Origin: Lichenibacterium dinghuense
GTDB taxonomy: Bacteria; Pseudomonadota; Alphaproteobacteria; Rhizobiales; Beijerinckiaceae
NCBI RefSeq assembly: GCF_021730615.1
Contig: NZ_JAJLMN010000001.1
Span: 3,173,501-3,237,500 of the forward strand
Reading direction: 5' to 3'
DNA: 64,000 nucleotides
Shown here: piece after piece, positions 25,829-34,565 of the stretch
Numbering within the stretch: the stretch's first letter is position 1
How the letters are laid out: each line of letters opens with the position of its first letter
Notes under the pieces: generated by a model
Told to the model about the DNA's origin: nothing
What the model saw: the letters and a program-made list of their open reading frames with translations, nothing else
The model's database searches: none
Translations under genes and position numbers: made by a program

Positions 25829-26562
25829 TGGAACGTTCCGAAATCCTGGCCACGATGGTGGACCTGAAGCTTTACGGCATGAAGGCCGGCTACGACGAGA
25901 TCATCACCACGGCGTTGAAGCGCCAGCACGAGCCGCAACGCATCGTCGGTGATCTGCTGCAGGCCGAGATCGCCGAGAAACAGGCGCGCTCGATCAAGTA
26001 TCAGATCACCATCTCCAAGCTGCCTTTAGCCAAGGACATCGAGGATTTCCGGTTCGAAGGCACGCTCATCAACGAGATGCTGGTGCGCGATCTCGCCGGC
26101 GGCGAGTTCCTTGCTCACCAGCGCAACGCTGTCCTGGTGGGCGGCACCGGGACCGGCAAGACTCACCTCGCCATCGGGATCGCCCGAGCCTGCATCCGCA
26201 ACGGCGCCCGTGGCCGCTATTTCAACGTCGTCGACCTCGTGAACCGGCTCGAAGCCGAAGGCCGCGCCGGCCGCCACGGCCGCATGGCCGACTACCTGTC
26301 GCGCATGGACTTCATCGTGCTCGACGAACTCGGCTATCTGCCCTTTGCCCAGTCTGGCGGGCAACTCCTCTTCCATCTCATCAGCCGCCTCTACGAGCAG
26401 ACCTCCGTCATCGTGACGACCAACCTGGCCTTCGGTGAATGGCCGAACGTGTTCGGCGATGCCAAGATGACGACCGCACTGCTGGACCGGCTCACCCACC
26501 ATTGCGAGATCGTCGAGACCGGCAACGAGAGTTGGCGCTTCAAAAACCGCGCCTCGGCCTGA
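25828..26562 (+). CDS. istB: IS21 helper ATPase IstB
   Basis: A 244-residue AAA+ ATPase that loads and activates IstA. Walker A reads [15 protein letters not shown] and Walker B reads [13 protein letters not shown]; a sensor-like [15 protein letters not shown] follows. A GAGGAG Shine-Dalgarno lies inside the istA end, 10 bases before ATG 25828. Both istA and istB are uninterrupted, so the element could be active. Confidence 0.93.
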   Translation: MERSEILATMVDLKLYGMKAGYDEIITTALKRQHEPQRIVGDLLQAEIAEKQARSIKYQITISKLPLAKDIEDFRFEGTLINEMLVRDLAGGEFLAHQRNAVLVGGTGTGKTHLAIGIARACIRNGARGRYFNVVDLVNRLEAEGRAGRHGRMADYLSRMDFIVLDELGYLPFAQSGGQLLFHLISRLYEQTSVIVTTNLAFGEWPNVFGDAKMTTALLDRLTHHCEIVETGNESWRFKNRASA

Positions 26563-26699
26563 GCATCACGCCACCGCAGCCGCCCGGCTGCGCAACCCTG
26601 ACCCGCTTCGCCGGGCGGCCGCTACCGCCTCAGATTGCAGCAAGGGGGTCAACATTGGACGCCGATAGGGGGTCAAATTTCAACGCCGATTGACAAACA

Positions 26700-26869
26700 C
26701 CACCGACTCGCCGAACGAACCTTCGGCCATCACGGCCCGACCCTCGTGCGGGTCGTAATCGTCGCTCATATCGTCGGTAGCCCCGTGGTAGCCTATGATC
26801 AACAAGCTTTCAGCTCCGACACGTTAAAGCATTGTCAAAGCTGAAAATTCCGGTGATTTCAAGCTGGGT
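26700..26869. other. Unassigned scar between IS21 and the YaiI stump
   Basis: 170 bases that match neither the IS256 on the far side of the IS21 nor the gene to the right. On the reverse strand an ATG at 26769 begins MSDDYDPHEGRAVMAEGSF and is cut by the IS21 end after 23 codons. I do not recognise it; it may be the start of another lost element or gene. A possible hairpin has arms TTTCAGCT (near 26809) and AGCTGAAA (near 26839). Confidence 0.45.
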
Positions 26870-26935
26870 GACCTCCGCCTTCACCGGGCAGGCGTCCGCG
26901 TCGACGTAGACCGCGAGGGGCGCCCCCTCGCTCAC
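26870..26935 (-). pseudogene. 5' stump of a YaiI/YqxD (UPF0178) gene
   Basis: The first 22 codons read VSEGAPLAVYVDADACPVKA then EV, the unmistakable N terminus of UPF0178 proteins (YVDADACPVK). After 26870 the sequence no longer follows the family, and the frame stops at 26810. The GTG start overlaps the asparaginase stop (GTGA), so it was the next gene of that operon. It was cut by the rearrangement that built the IS cluster. Confidence 0.72.
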
Positions 26936-27885
26936 GCGCCGAGCCGCCCGAGCGCGAACACCTCGCCGTGGGTCGCGACGAAGCCCTCGCCCTGCGGCGT
27001 CACCCAGCCGCGGTACATGCCGCCGGTGTTGAAGGGCAGGGCGACGCGGCCCGCGGCGTCGAGCGCGATGAGGCCGGCGCCGGTGCCGCGCGGCGTCAGG
27101 TCGGCGATCACGCCGGCCGCCGCGGCGTCGAGCGCGTCGCCGCGGTAGCGGATGCGCGCCCCCACGTCGTGGGCCAGCGCGTGGCGGATGAAGGCCTCGC
27201 CCTGGCCCGTGCCCGACACCGCGCAGACGCCGTCCTCGGCGTAGGTGCCGGCGCCGGGGATGGGGCTGTCGCCGACGCGGCCGGCCGGCTTGTTGGTGTA
27301 GCCGCCCGTCGAGGTCGCGGCGGCGAGGTGGCCTCGCCCGTCCAGCGCCACCGCCCCCACCGTGCCGTGCTTCTCGGCCTCGGTGGCGGCCCCCACCGTG
27401 CCGTCCCGCCCGCGCGCCTTCATGGCCGCGAGGTTGCCGCGCTGGCGCTCGATCGTGAAGAAGGACGGGTCGACGAGCTCAAGCCCGCCCGAGCCCGCGA
27501 AGGCGTCGGCGGCCGGGCCGGCGAGGATCACCGCCTTGCCACCCTCGAGCACCGCGCGGGCGGCCCGCACCGGGTTGCGCACGCGGCGCACGCCGATCAC
27601 CGCGCCGGCGCGGCGCCCGTCGCCGTCCATGATCGAGCTGTCGAGCTCGTGCTCGCCCTCCGCGTTGAGCGCCGCGCCGTGGCCGGCGTTGAAATGCGGG
27701 CTGTCCTCCAGCACCACGACGGCGGCCTCGACCGCGTCGAGCGCGCGGCCGCCGTCCGACAGCACGCGCCAGCCGGCGCGCAGCGCCTCCGCCAGGGCCG
27801 CGCGGGCCCCGGCCCACTCGGCCTCGGGCTGGCCGGCGGGGCTCATCACCCCGCAGCCGCCGTGGATCGCCAGTGCGATGGTCAT
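26932..27885 (-). CDS. Isoaspartyl peptidase/L-asparaginase (Ntn hydrolase)
   Basis: A 317-residue plant-type asparaginase/isoaspartyl peptidase (IaaA-like). It opens LAIHGGCGVMSPAGQ, has the HFNAGHGAALNAEGEHELD segment, and the self-cleavage site HGTVGAVALDGRG where the threonine becomes the N-terminal nucleophile of the beta chain. Substrate-binding runs ATSTGGYTNKPAGRVGDSP and VSGTGQGEAFIRH are intact. It removes isoaspartate residues from dipeptides and hydrolyses asparagine. It was followed by a YaiI-like gene (4-base overlap) and its upstream side is now an IS630. Confidence 0.92.
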   Translation of the reverse strand: MTIALAIHGGCGVMSPAGQPEAEWAGARAALAEALRAGWRVLSDGGRALDAVEAAVVVLEDSPHFNAGHGAALNAEGEHELDSSIMDGDGRRAGAVIGVRRVRNPVRAARAVLEGGKAVILAGPAADAFAGSGGLELVDPSFFTIERQRGNLAAMKARGRDGTVGAATEAEKHGTVGAVALDGRGHLAAATSTGGYTNKPAGRVGDSPIPGAGTYAEDGVCAVSGTGQGEAFIRHALAHDVGARIRYRGDALDAAAAGVIADLTPRGTGAGLIALDAAGRVALPFNTGGMYRGWVTPQGEGFVATHGEVFALGRLGA

Positions 27886-27942
27886 GGCCGGTTCCTCAAA
27901 GACGGTTGGCAGTGGCGCGCGTCAGCGACAGCATGACACGCC

Positions 27943-29012
27943 CTAAGCAGCGATTCGTAATTTGTCACACGGATGACTGATCCGTCGCTCGGCATTGAGG
28001 CTGTTTACGGCTTGGTGGATGGCGGCATCGAGGTGAGCGGCATCCGCGAAGGTGCGATGAGCGAGGTGATGGCGCTTGAGATCACGCCATTTCAACTCGA
28101 TGTCGTTCAACTCGGGCGCGTAGCGCGGCAGCCACTCCACGGTGAGCCAGGGCCGCGCCGCGATGGCGGCGGTGGTGGCCTTGCTGGTGTGGATGGGGCC
28201 GTTGTCGAGCACCAGCACGACGGGCTTGGCGGGGCGTCCCGGTTGCGGGCCGTCGCGGCCGTCCAACACGGTCAGCAGGGCGATGAAGTCGGTGCTGCGC
28301 TTTGTTGTCGACGTGTGGACGATGAGGTCGCGGGTTGCGGCGTCGAGCACGCCCATGATGGCGACCTTGCGGGCCTGGCCTGGGGCGGCGACGCGCAGGT
28401 CCGCGCCCCGTGGCGCCCAGGCATGGGCCAGATAGGGATGGGTCAGGGCTTCGCTCTCGTCGCCGTACAACAGCACCACGTCGCCCGCCTCGGCCTGCGC
28501 CCGGCGGATCCTGAGGCGCAGGCCCACGCGCTCCACCTCCTGTGCATCCTGCCGACCCTTCAGCGTGTGCCGGGGGCGGCGCCAGCAGAACCCCCCTTTT
28601 CCCGGAGCAGGATGCTCAGCCGAGACTTGGAAATACTCAGGCCCGTCCGCCGCTCGATCTCGGCCTGCAGGCGCGGCAGCGTCCAATTGGGCCGGTTCTC
28701 CACGGGCTCGCGCAAAAGGGCCGCCGCCACCGCGAGCGCCTGTTCGCCCTTGGCCGCCGGGCGACCCGAGGCCAGCGTCGAGCGCAGGGCCTCGACCCCG
28801 CCTTCGCAAAACCACTGCCGCCAGTGGCGGACCGCATCGGCCGTCACCCCGAACGCTTCTGCCACCTCGACGCTCGTCCAACCCGACAAGGTGAGCAGCA
28901 TCGCCCGCGCACGATCGGCCTCGCCCCGAACGTCAGATCGCGCCAACGTCTCGAGGTCGGCGCGCTGCGCCGGCGTCGCTGCCAAACGGGACCGACCAGC
29001 CATGATACTCAC
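27943..29012 (-). CDS. IS630-family transposase in two frames
   Basis: The first frame (29012 down to 28560) carries the N-terminal helix-turn-helix, EVAEAFGVTADAVRHWRQWF, and ends shortly after SRLSILLREKGG. The second (28600 region down to 27943) carries the DDE core: VVLLYGDESEALTHP, VLVLDNGPIHTSKA and RYAPELNDIELKWRDLK. The junction holds the run AAAAGGGGGG, a classic -1 slippery site (A AAA GGG GGG), so a programmed frameshift giving one fused protein is likely. The stop codon TAG is made from the duplicated target TA plus the next host base. Confidence 0.85.
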
Positions 29013-29067
29013 CCGAGCACTTGAGCGCTCGACATACCATCCGTGTGACAGTCAGCGGAATCCTGCT
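27946..29067 (-). mobile_element. IS630-family insertion sequence
   Basis: 1122 bp with inverted ends (AGCAGCGATTC on the left; AGCAGGATTCC as complement of the right) that further inside share TGTCACACGGATG, flanked by the TA duplication typical of IS630/Tc1 (27944-27945 and 29068-29069). It sits between the asparaginase and enoyl-CoA hydratase genes, touching the stop codon of the latter. Confidence 0.9.
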
Positions 29068-29855
29068 TAGCGGTGCGTGAAGTTCGGCGCGCGCTTCTCC
29101 ACGAAGGCCGCCATGCCCTCGCGGCGGTCCGCGGTGGCGAACAGCGCCTGGATGGCGCGGCGCTCGAACAGCAGCCCCTCGGCGAGGCCCGCCTCGTCGG
29201 CGCGGCCGAGGCATTCCTTCAGCGCCATCAGGGCGGGCAGCGACATGGCCGCGACCGTGTCGGCGGTCTTCATCGCCTCCGCCATGAGGTCGGCGGCCGG
29301 CACCACGCGGGCGACGAGGCCGGAGCGCTCGGCTTCGGCGGCGTCCATCATGCGCCCCGTGAGGCACAGGTCGGTGGCCTTGGCCTTGCCCACGGCGCGG
29401 ATCAGCCGCTGCGAGCCGCCGATGCCGGGGATGATGCCGAGCTTGATCTCGGGCTGGCCGAACTTCGCCGTGTCGGCCGCGATGATCATGTCGCACATCA
29501 TGGCGAGCTCGCAGCCGCCGCCGAGCGCGAAGCCCCCCACGGCGGCGATGATCGGCTTCCGCACCCGCGTCAGCGCCATCCAGCCCCCGAAGGCGTCGTC
29601 CACGAACATCGAGATGGCGTCGGCCTCGGCCATCTCCTTGATGTCGGCGCCGGCCGCGAAGGCGCGCTCCGAGCCCGTGACGACGAGGCAGCCGACCTCC
29701 GGGTCGGCGTCGAAGGCCGCCGCCGCCGCCGTCACCTCGGCCATCACGCGGCGGTTCAGCGCGTTCAGCGCCTTCGGCCGGTTGAGGGTGACGAGGCCGA
29801 CGCGGCCGCGGCGCTCGACCAGGATCGTCTCGTAGGCAGGGGCGTCGTCGGTCAT
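29067..29855 (-). CDS. Enoyl-CoA hydratase
   Basis: A 262-residue crotonase-fold hydratase. The CoA-binding and oxyanion segments are [33 protein letters not shown] and [18 protein letters not shown], with both catalytic glutamates visible in GGCELAM and [12 protein letters not shown]. It hydrates trans-2-enoyl-CoA in fatty-acid beta-oxidation. ATG 29855 is chosen by alignment; the open frame runs 23 codons further up. Its stop is now TAA, formed from the TA target and the first IS630 base; without the IS it would be TAG. The protein is unchanged. Confidence 0.93.
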   Translation of the reverse strand: MTDDAPAYETILVERRGRVGLVTLNRPKALNALNRRVMAEVTAAAAAFDADPEVGCLVVTGSERAFAAGADIKEMAEADAISMFVDDAFGGWMALTRVRKPIIAAVGGFALGGGCELAMMCDMIIAADTAKFGQPEIKLGIIPGIGGSQRLIRAVGKAKATDLCLTGRMMDAAEAERSGLVARVVPAADLMAEAMKTADTVAAMSLPALMALKECLGRADEAGLAEGLLFERRAIQALFATADRREGMAAFVEKRAPNFTHR

Positions 29856-30029
29856 CGGGGTCCTCCGGGGCAGGGGCGTCGGCGGCCTTTCTGCCGCAGA
29901 TTCGCGCCGCTGTCGCGCCGCCACCGCCGCGCGAGCGGCGCCGCGCCGGCTCGCCCGTTAACGCCCCGGCAAGGGCCGGCGCGATAAGGGTGGGAGCGTT
30001 TCGTTAACCATGGGCGGGGATCGCGGAGG

Positions 30030-31247
30030 ATGCATCGGAACCGCATGGCGGTGCGCCGCAAGACCCGGCGGGGCGTCGCGCGCGGGCGCTCGCGCCTCGC
30101 CTGGGCGGGGCTGACGGTGGTGCCCTGGGCGCTGGCGGGCGGGATGCTGGTGTCGATGGCGGCCGAGGCCGGCCAGGAGCCCGCGCCCGCGAGCTCGCGC
30201 CTCGGCCTCACCGACACCGCCGCCGCCATGCCGGGCGACCTCGTGCCGCTGGCCGACGCGGCCGAGGGCCGGGGCTTCGCCCTGCCGCCCTCGGGCCTGC
30301 TCGCCGCCGACGAGGCGGAGCCCCGCATCGTCATGAAGGGGGAGGGCCGCGCCGTCCCGGCGGACCGCGGCCGCCGGGGCGACCCCGCCGTCCCGGTGCG
30401 GCCGACCTTCGCGGCGCGGCTCGGGACGCCGGGCGCGCTGGAGCACCTCAGGGCCGCCGCCGTGACGTTCGGCGAGGCGGAGGATCCGGGCGACGGCTTC
30501 GCTCCCGTGCCGGTCGACGCGCCCTGGGCCGACCCGAGCCGGCTGCAGCCGCTGCCGCCCGACCTCGTGGTCACGACCAAGCGCGCGCGCTCGGCCTCCT
30601 CGCCGCAGGCCGAGGCCGGCTCGACCACGCCGGAGGCCGAGGACGGCGCCACCCCGGCGGTGGCGCGCGCCGTGTCGCTGGCCTCGACCACGCCGGAGCC
30701 CGCCGACGCGGCCCCGATCGCGGTCGCGGCCCTGCCGAAGTTCTCGCGCGGCCCGCACGGGCTCATCACCGACGACCGCACCGTGGTGGGCGTGGCGCAG
30801 GCCCACCCCGACTACGCGGCGACGATCGAGACCGCGAAATCCGCCCCCGAGCAGCGCTGCCTCGCGCAGGCGGTGTATTTCGAGGCGCGCTCCGAGCCCG
30901 AGGAGGGCCAGGCCGCGGTGGCGCAGGTGGTGCTGAACCGGGCGATGAGCGGGCTCTACCCCGGCTCGGTCTGCGGCGTGGTGTTCCAGAACCAGCAGCG
31001 CCGCAACGCCTGCCAGTTCTCCTTCACCTGCGAGGGCCACGGCCTGCGCGTCAGCGAGGGCGACGCCTGGGACCGCGCGGTGCGGATCGCCCGCGAGGTG
31101 ACGGAGGGCAGCACCTACGTGTCCGACGTGGGCTCCGCCACGCACTACCACGCCACCTACGTGCGGCCGGGCTGGGCGCGGGCGCTGAAGCGCACGGAGG
31201 CGATCGGGCACCACGTGTTCTACACGCTGCGGCCGGGGCAGACGTGA
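30030..31247 (+). CDS. SleB-like cell-wall hydrolase with N-terminal membrane anchor
   Basis: A 405-residue protein. Residues about 25-45 (WAGLTVVPWALAGGMLVS) form a signal anchor; a long low-complexity, alanine/proline-rich linker follows; residues about 275-405 form the Hydrolase_2/SleB domain: RCLAQAVYFEARSEPEEGQ, VAQVVLNRAMSGLYPGSVCG, QFSFTCEGHGLRV, THYHATYVRPGW. SleB is a lytic transglycosylase for cortex peptidoglycan; in Gram-negative bacteria the domain acts on cell-wall peptidoglycan in the periplasm. The GGAGG directly abuts ATG 30030, so the ATG at 30045 may be the real start. It stands alone, divergent from the hydratase gene. Confidence 0.88.
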   Translation: MHRNRMAVRRKTRRGVARGRSRLAWAGLTVVPWALAGGMLVSMAAEAGQEPAPASSRLGLTDTAAAMPGDLVPLADAAEGRGFALPPSGLLAADEAEPRIVMKGEGRAVPADRGRRGDPAVPVRPTFAARLGTPGALEHLRAAAVTFGEAEDPGDGFAPVPVDAPWADPSRLQPLPPDLVVTTKRARSASSPQAEAGSTTPEAEDGATPAVARAVSLASTTPEPADAAPIAVAALPKFSRGPHGLITDDRTVVGVAQAHPDYAATIETAKSAPEQRCLAQAVYFEARSEPEEGQAAVAQVVLNRAMSGLYPGSVCGVVFQNQQRRNACQFSFTCEGHGLRVSEGDAWDRAVRIAREVTEGSTYVSDVGSATHYHATYVRPGWARALKRTEAIGHHVFYTLRPGQT

Positions 31248-31249
31248 GC

Positions 31250-31377
31250 GCCGTCATCGCGAGCGCAGAGACGCGATCCAGGACCGATGGGAGCCGCGGG
31301 GCGGCGTGAGGGCCCCCCTGGGGCGACACGTCCTGCGCGCGTCGGCTGGATCGCGTCGCTGCGCTCGCGATGACGGC
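31250..31377. repeat. Large palindromic (REP-like) repeat
   Basis: Two 32-base arms, 31250-31281 and 31346-31377, are inverted copies with one mismatch; each contains TCATCGCGAGCGCAG and GCGATCCAG (or complements). Similar units (CGTCATTGCGAGCGAAG...AATCCAG) are dispersed intergenic repeats in many alphaproteobacteria. It lies between the convergent ends of the SleB-like and AapJ-like genes, where it could also end transcription. Confidence 0.7.
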
Positions 31378-31411
31378 GGAGAGGAGCCGACGGGCCCCGC
31401 CGCACCCTCCC

Positions 31412-32437
31412 TCAGTGCGGCGCTTCCGGAACCATCAGACCGCCCTGCGTCCACAGCGCGTTGGCGCCGCGCGGCAGCTTGAGGTCCGACCCCTCGCCGA
31501 GATCCCGCGTGAAGATCTCGGCGGCGTTGCCGACGGCGCCGACCGCCCGCGCGGCCCAGCCGTCGTCGACCACCTCGGGGTCGATGCCGGTCAGCGTGCC
31601 GCCGAGCGGGCGCAGCAGCGGGTCCTCGGTCGTGCGCAGGAGGTCGGCGTGGGCCTTGTCGACGCCGCCGGCCTCGGCCCGCACGGGCGCGGCCGCCACG
31701 GCGTCCACCACCTCGGCCCAGAGGGCGTCGCCGCTCGCCACGGCGGGCGCGAGGGGCAGCACGGAATAGCGCTCGGGCAGGATGTCGAAGTCCTTCGTGC
31801 GGGCGTGGAAGTTGGTGCGGGCCTCGGCGAGGCGGGTGGCGCTGTTGAAGTAGGCGTCGCAGCTGCGGCCCACCACGGCGGCGAGCAGCTCGCCGTTCTC
31901 CTCGAAGTTCCAGGGCTTGAAGGCGACGCCGCGCCGGGCGGCCTCGCCGTTCAGCGCCGCGGCGGCCTCCGTGTCCATGATGTAGCAGACGGTGCGGCCC
32001 TTGAGGTCCGCGAAGGAATGGATGCCCGACTCGCGGTGCACCATCAGGGCGTCGCCGTCGAGGAACACCGGGCGCACGAAGCTCACGCCGTAGGCCACGC
32101 TCGAGGCGGCCGAGGGCGAGGCGCCCATCAGCAGGTCGACCTTGCCCGCGGCGAGGTCCCGGAAGCCGACCTGCTCGGAGGGCGCGTCGACGATCTTCAC
32201 CCTGTCGGGCGAGCCCAGCACGGCGGCCGCGGCGGCGCGGCAGTAGTCCTCCCCGAGCTCGGGCAGGGGGGCGTGGACGTCGTCCTTGCCCCAGTCGTCG
32301 GGCTCGGTCAGCACGCCGCACCGGAGCACGCCCGCTGCCTTCACGCGGTCGAGCACCGCGCCGGCGCGGGCCGGGGCGGCATGGAGCGACGCGGCCAGCG
32401 CGACCGCCGAGGCGCAGAGGGCGAGCGTGGTCTTCAT
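31412..32437 (-). CDS. AapJ-like amino-acid ABC transporter binding protein
   Basis: A 341-residue periplasmic protein with a signal peptide (MKTTLALCASAVALAASLH, cleavage near APARAG). The cluster-3 binding-protein fold shows VLRCGVLTEPDDWG, the FRDLAAGKVDLLMGA segment and the C-terminal LPRGANALWTQGGLM, a mark of general L-amino-acid receptors (AapJ/BztA). Canonical AapJ has a longer match at LDTVKARGxLxCGV, kept here as LDRVKAAGVLRCGV. No permease or ATPase gene is beside it, so it is an orphan receptor or has partners elsewhere. It starts 73 bases after a phosphoesterase gene, with a strong hairpin between them. Confidence 0.85.
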   Translation of the reverse strand: MKTTLALCASAVALAASLHAAPARAGAVLDRVKAAGVLRCGVLTEPDDWGKDDVHAPLPELGEDYCRAAAAAVLGSPDRVKIVDAPSEQVGFRDLAAGKVDLLMGASPSAASSVAYGVSFVRPVFLDGDALMVHRESGIHSFADLKGRTVCYIMDTEAAAALNGEAARRGVAFKPWNFEENGELLAAVVGRSCDAYFNSATRLAEARTNFHARTKDFDILPERYSVLPLAPAVASGDALWAEVVDAVAAAPVRAEAGGVDKAHADLLRTTEDPLLRPLGGTLTGIDPEVVDDGWAARAVGAVGNAAEIFTRDLGEGSDLKLPRGANALWTQGGLMVPEAPH

Positions 32438-32461
32438 CGGAGGTCCCTTGCTGAAACGAGC

Positions 32462-32490
32462 GAGGGGGCCGGGCATGGCCCGGCCCCCTC
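32462..32490. terminator. Perfect 13-bp hairpin after the phosphoesterase gene
   Basis: Arms GAGGGGGCCGGGC and GCCCGGCCCCCTC pair perfectly around the loop ATG. It lies between the stop of the secreted phosphoesterase (32511) and the start of the AapJ-like gene (32437). With no T-tract it may terminate, or it may stabilise the upstream message while attenuating the downstream one. Confidence 0.65.
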
Positions 32491-32510
32491 CCGCGCGCGG
32501 CGCGTCCCGA

Positions 32511-34565
32511 TCAGGGCGTCCAGGTGCCCGAGGTGGGGGTGCCGGGGGTCTGGGTCGGGCGCGGGTTGAAGTCGGCCGGGGCGGGGTCGACCGGCGTGCC
32601 GTTCCGGTAGTCGGTCGGCGTGATGTGCAGCGTGCGGCAGCCCTGGCCACCGTAATGCGGGAGCGAATGCACCTGCGCGGGCGGGATCATCGCGTAGGCG
32701 GGCGGCAGGGGCGGCTGCGCGCCGGTGAGGCGGGCGTTGTCGAAGGCGTTCGACATGTCGCTCATCTGCCACACCTGGTCGCTGTCGGCCGGCCCGAGCC
32801 GCGGCTGGCCATAGGCCGCGAGGCCGGCGGCGCGGGCCGAAGCCTCGTCGGGCAGCTCGGCCAGGGGCGTCAGGCCGAACAGGTTGTTGATGAACCTGAT
32901 GATGCTGGAATGCTCGGCATAGGAATGCTCGGCCACGTGGGCGAGGCCGTAGGGCGAGATCACGATGGCGGGGATGCGCGAGCCGGCCGCGTAGGGCAGC
33001 CCGTCCGGGCTGTAGGAGCGGATCTCGAAGGACGCGTGGTCGTAGTAGCCGTCCGACTCGTCGTAGGTGATGATGATCGCGCTGTCCTTCCAATAGGGGC
33101 TCATCGCGATGGCGTTGACGGCGTCGGCGAGCGCGGCCTCGGAGATCTGCGAGTCCGAATAGGCCGGGTGGTCGTTGTTGCCCTTGAAGGCCGCCTGCAC
33201 GGTCGGGTTCGGGTCCTGCGGCACGAGGCCGTCGAGGTTGTTGTAGCCGCCGCGCACGTAGAACACGCCGCCCCCTGCCGGCAGGGCCCTGTTGGCGATG
33301 TCGGTGTAGAAGTCGCCGAGCCCGTGCAGGTGGAGCAGCTCCTGCGGGTTGTCGCCCACGTAGCCGAAATATTGCGGGCCGTTGTGGTGGACGATGTAGC
33401 TCGCCGTCGAGGCCGCGTTGTTGGCGCCCGTGTCGAAGGGCTCGTGGTCGTAGCCCTCCTGGTACCAGCCCCACGGCACGTTGGTCTTGTTGTGCTTGGC
33501 GATCTGGAGGATGTCGTTCTGCACGTCGAGCAGGTCCATCGCCGGGTTCTCGTCCGACTTGATGATCTGCTGGATCTGCGGGCCCATGAAGGACAGGGGC
33601 AGCGACGCGTAGGTCTGCGGCAGGGTGGGCTTGTTGGGGTTCTCGTCGGCCGGGTTGAAGGGCGGCTTGACGGCGGACTTGTCGAGGTTCGAGCCCGGGA
33701 AGGGGCCGGGGTCGCCGAGCACGGGCTCGTAGGCGACCTGGTCGGGGTGCTTGACGTACTGCGTTTCGCCGCCCTGGCCGGCGATCATCGCGATGGCGTT
33801 GGGCGTCGAGGGGCCGTCCACGGTCATGTGGAAGTTGTCGAACAGCGCGAAGCGGTCGGCGTACTGCCACAGGAACGGCACCGTGTCGCAGTCGACGTGG
33901 GCCATCACCAGCTCGGCCGTCTGCTTCTGGGCCAGCGTGGGCTTGGTGGTCGCGGCCATGTTGGTCGCCTTCGACACGAGGGCGCCGGACGCGTCGGTGG
34001 TCAGGCCCTCGTTGTCGATGGCGAAGCGGTCGTTGCGGCTCCTGTTGGTGGCCGGGTCGACGTCGATGCCGACCGCGATGCCGGTGTGGCCGTGGTCCAC
34101 GTCGCCGAGGTCGGCGGGGTAGAGCGGCACGGCCTTGCCGTTCGCCGCCGTCACGGTCTGCGGGATCAGGAAGGGCGAGATCGTGCCGACGCTGCCGTCC
34201 GTGTTGACGATGGGCTGCACGGCGCCGGGCAGGCCCGTGTTCAGCTTGCCGCCCGAGAACAGGCCGCGGGCGCCGGGGAAGGTGCCGAAGTAATGGTCGA
34301 AGCTGCGGTTCTCCTGGAACAGCACGAAGACGTATTTGATGTGCTGCTTCAACAGGGCCTGCTTCTGGGCATAGGTCAGCTTCGGCGCGAGCGAGGGCAC
34401 GGAAGCGTATTGCTTCACGAAGCTGCTCGACTCCGGCATCACCGTCATGGCGGCCTCGGCGGGCGCCGGCCGCGGCGCGGATTGCGCGAAGGCGACGGGG
34501 GCGTGGAGCAGGCCGGCGGCCGCCAGCAGGGCGGTCGAGGCGCGGAGGCGTTTCGCGAGCGTCAT
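32511..34565 (-). CDS. Secreted phosphoesterase (phospholipase C/acid phosphatase AcpA family)
   Basis: A 684-residue exported protein with a signal peptide (LRASTALLAAAGLLHAPVAFA, quoted in part). The phosphoesterase family (PF04185) signature is clear: YVFVLFQENRSFDHYFGTF in the N-terminal part, MTVDGPSTPNAIAMIAG, DSAIIITYDESDGYYDHAS and RIPAIVISPYG. Such enzymes hydrolyse phosphate esters or phospholipid head groups outside the cytoplasm. The open frame continues far upstream, but ATG 34565 directly precedes the signal peptide, so the long upstream frame is not coding. Metal-binding residues (ENRSFD, THD-like DESDG, HSS) are present. Exact substrate unknown. Confidence 0.9.
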   Translation of the reverse strand: MTLAKRLRASTALLAAAGLLHAPVAFAQSAPRPAPAEAAMTVMPESSSFVKQYASVPSLAPKLTYAQKQALLKQHIKYVFVLFQENRSFDHYFGTFPGARGLFSGGKLNTGLPGAVQPIVNTDGSVGTISPFLIPQTVTAANGKAVPLYPADLGDVDHGHTGIAVGIDVDPATNRSRNDRFAIDNEGLTTDASGALVSKATNMAATTKPTLAQKQTAELVMAHVDCDTVPFLWQYADRFALFDNFHMTVDGPSTPNAIAMIAGQGGETQYVKHPDQVAYEPVLGDPGPFPGSNLDKSAVKPPFNPADENPNKPTLPQTYASLPLSFMGPQIQQIIKSDENPAMDLLDVQNDILQIAKHNKTNVPWGWYQEGYDHEPFDTGANNAASTASYIVHHNGPQYFGYVGDNPQELLHLHGLGDFYTDIANRALPAGGGVFYVRGGYNNLDGLVPQDPNPTVQAAFKGNNDHPAYSDSQISEAALADAVNAIAMSPYWKDSAIIITYDESDGYYDHASFEIRSYSPDGLPYAAGSRIPAIVISPYGLAHVAEHSYAEHSSIIRFINNLFGLTPLAELPDEASARAAGLAAYGQPRLGPADSDQVWQMSDMSNAFDNARLTGAQPPLPPAYAMIPPAQVHSLPHYGGQGCRTLHITPTDYRNGTPVDPAPADFNPRPTQTPGTPTSGTWTP

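Larger units (their letters stand above)
24211..26699 (+). mobile_element. IS21-family insertion sequence
   Basis: 2489 bp with TG...CA ends. Each end carries tandem copies of a subterminal motif like GGCGTCCAACTTTGACCCC (24250s on the left; complements near 26645-26690 on the right), as usual for IS21 transposase-binding sites. It holds intact istA and istB. No target duplication is visible: the left flank is IS256 and the right flank is unrelated, so an adjacent deletion probably followed insertion. Confidence 0.88.

Noticed and set aside
26810-26935. A 41-codon peptide gene overlapping the asparaginase stop
   Set aside because: Its first 22 codons are the start of a UPF0178 gene and the rest is junction sequence, so it is a truncated gene.
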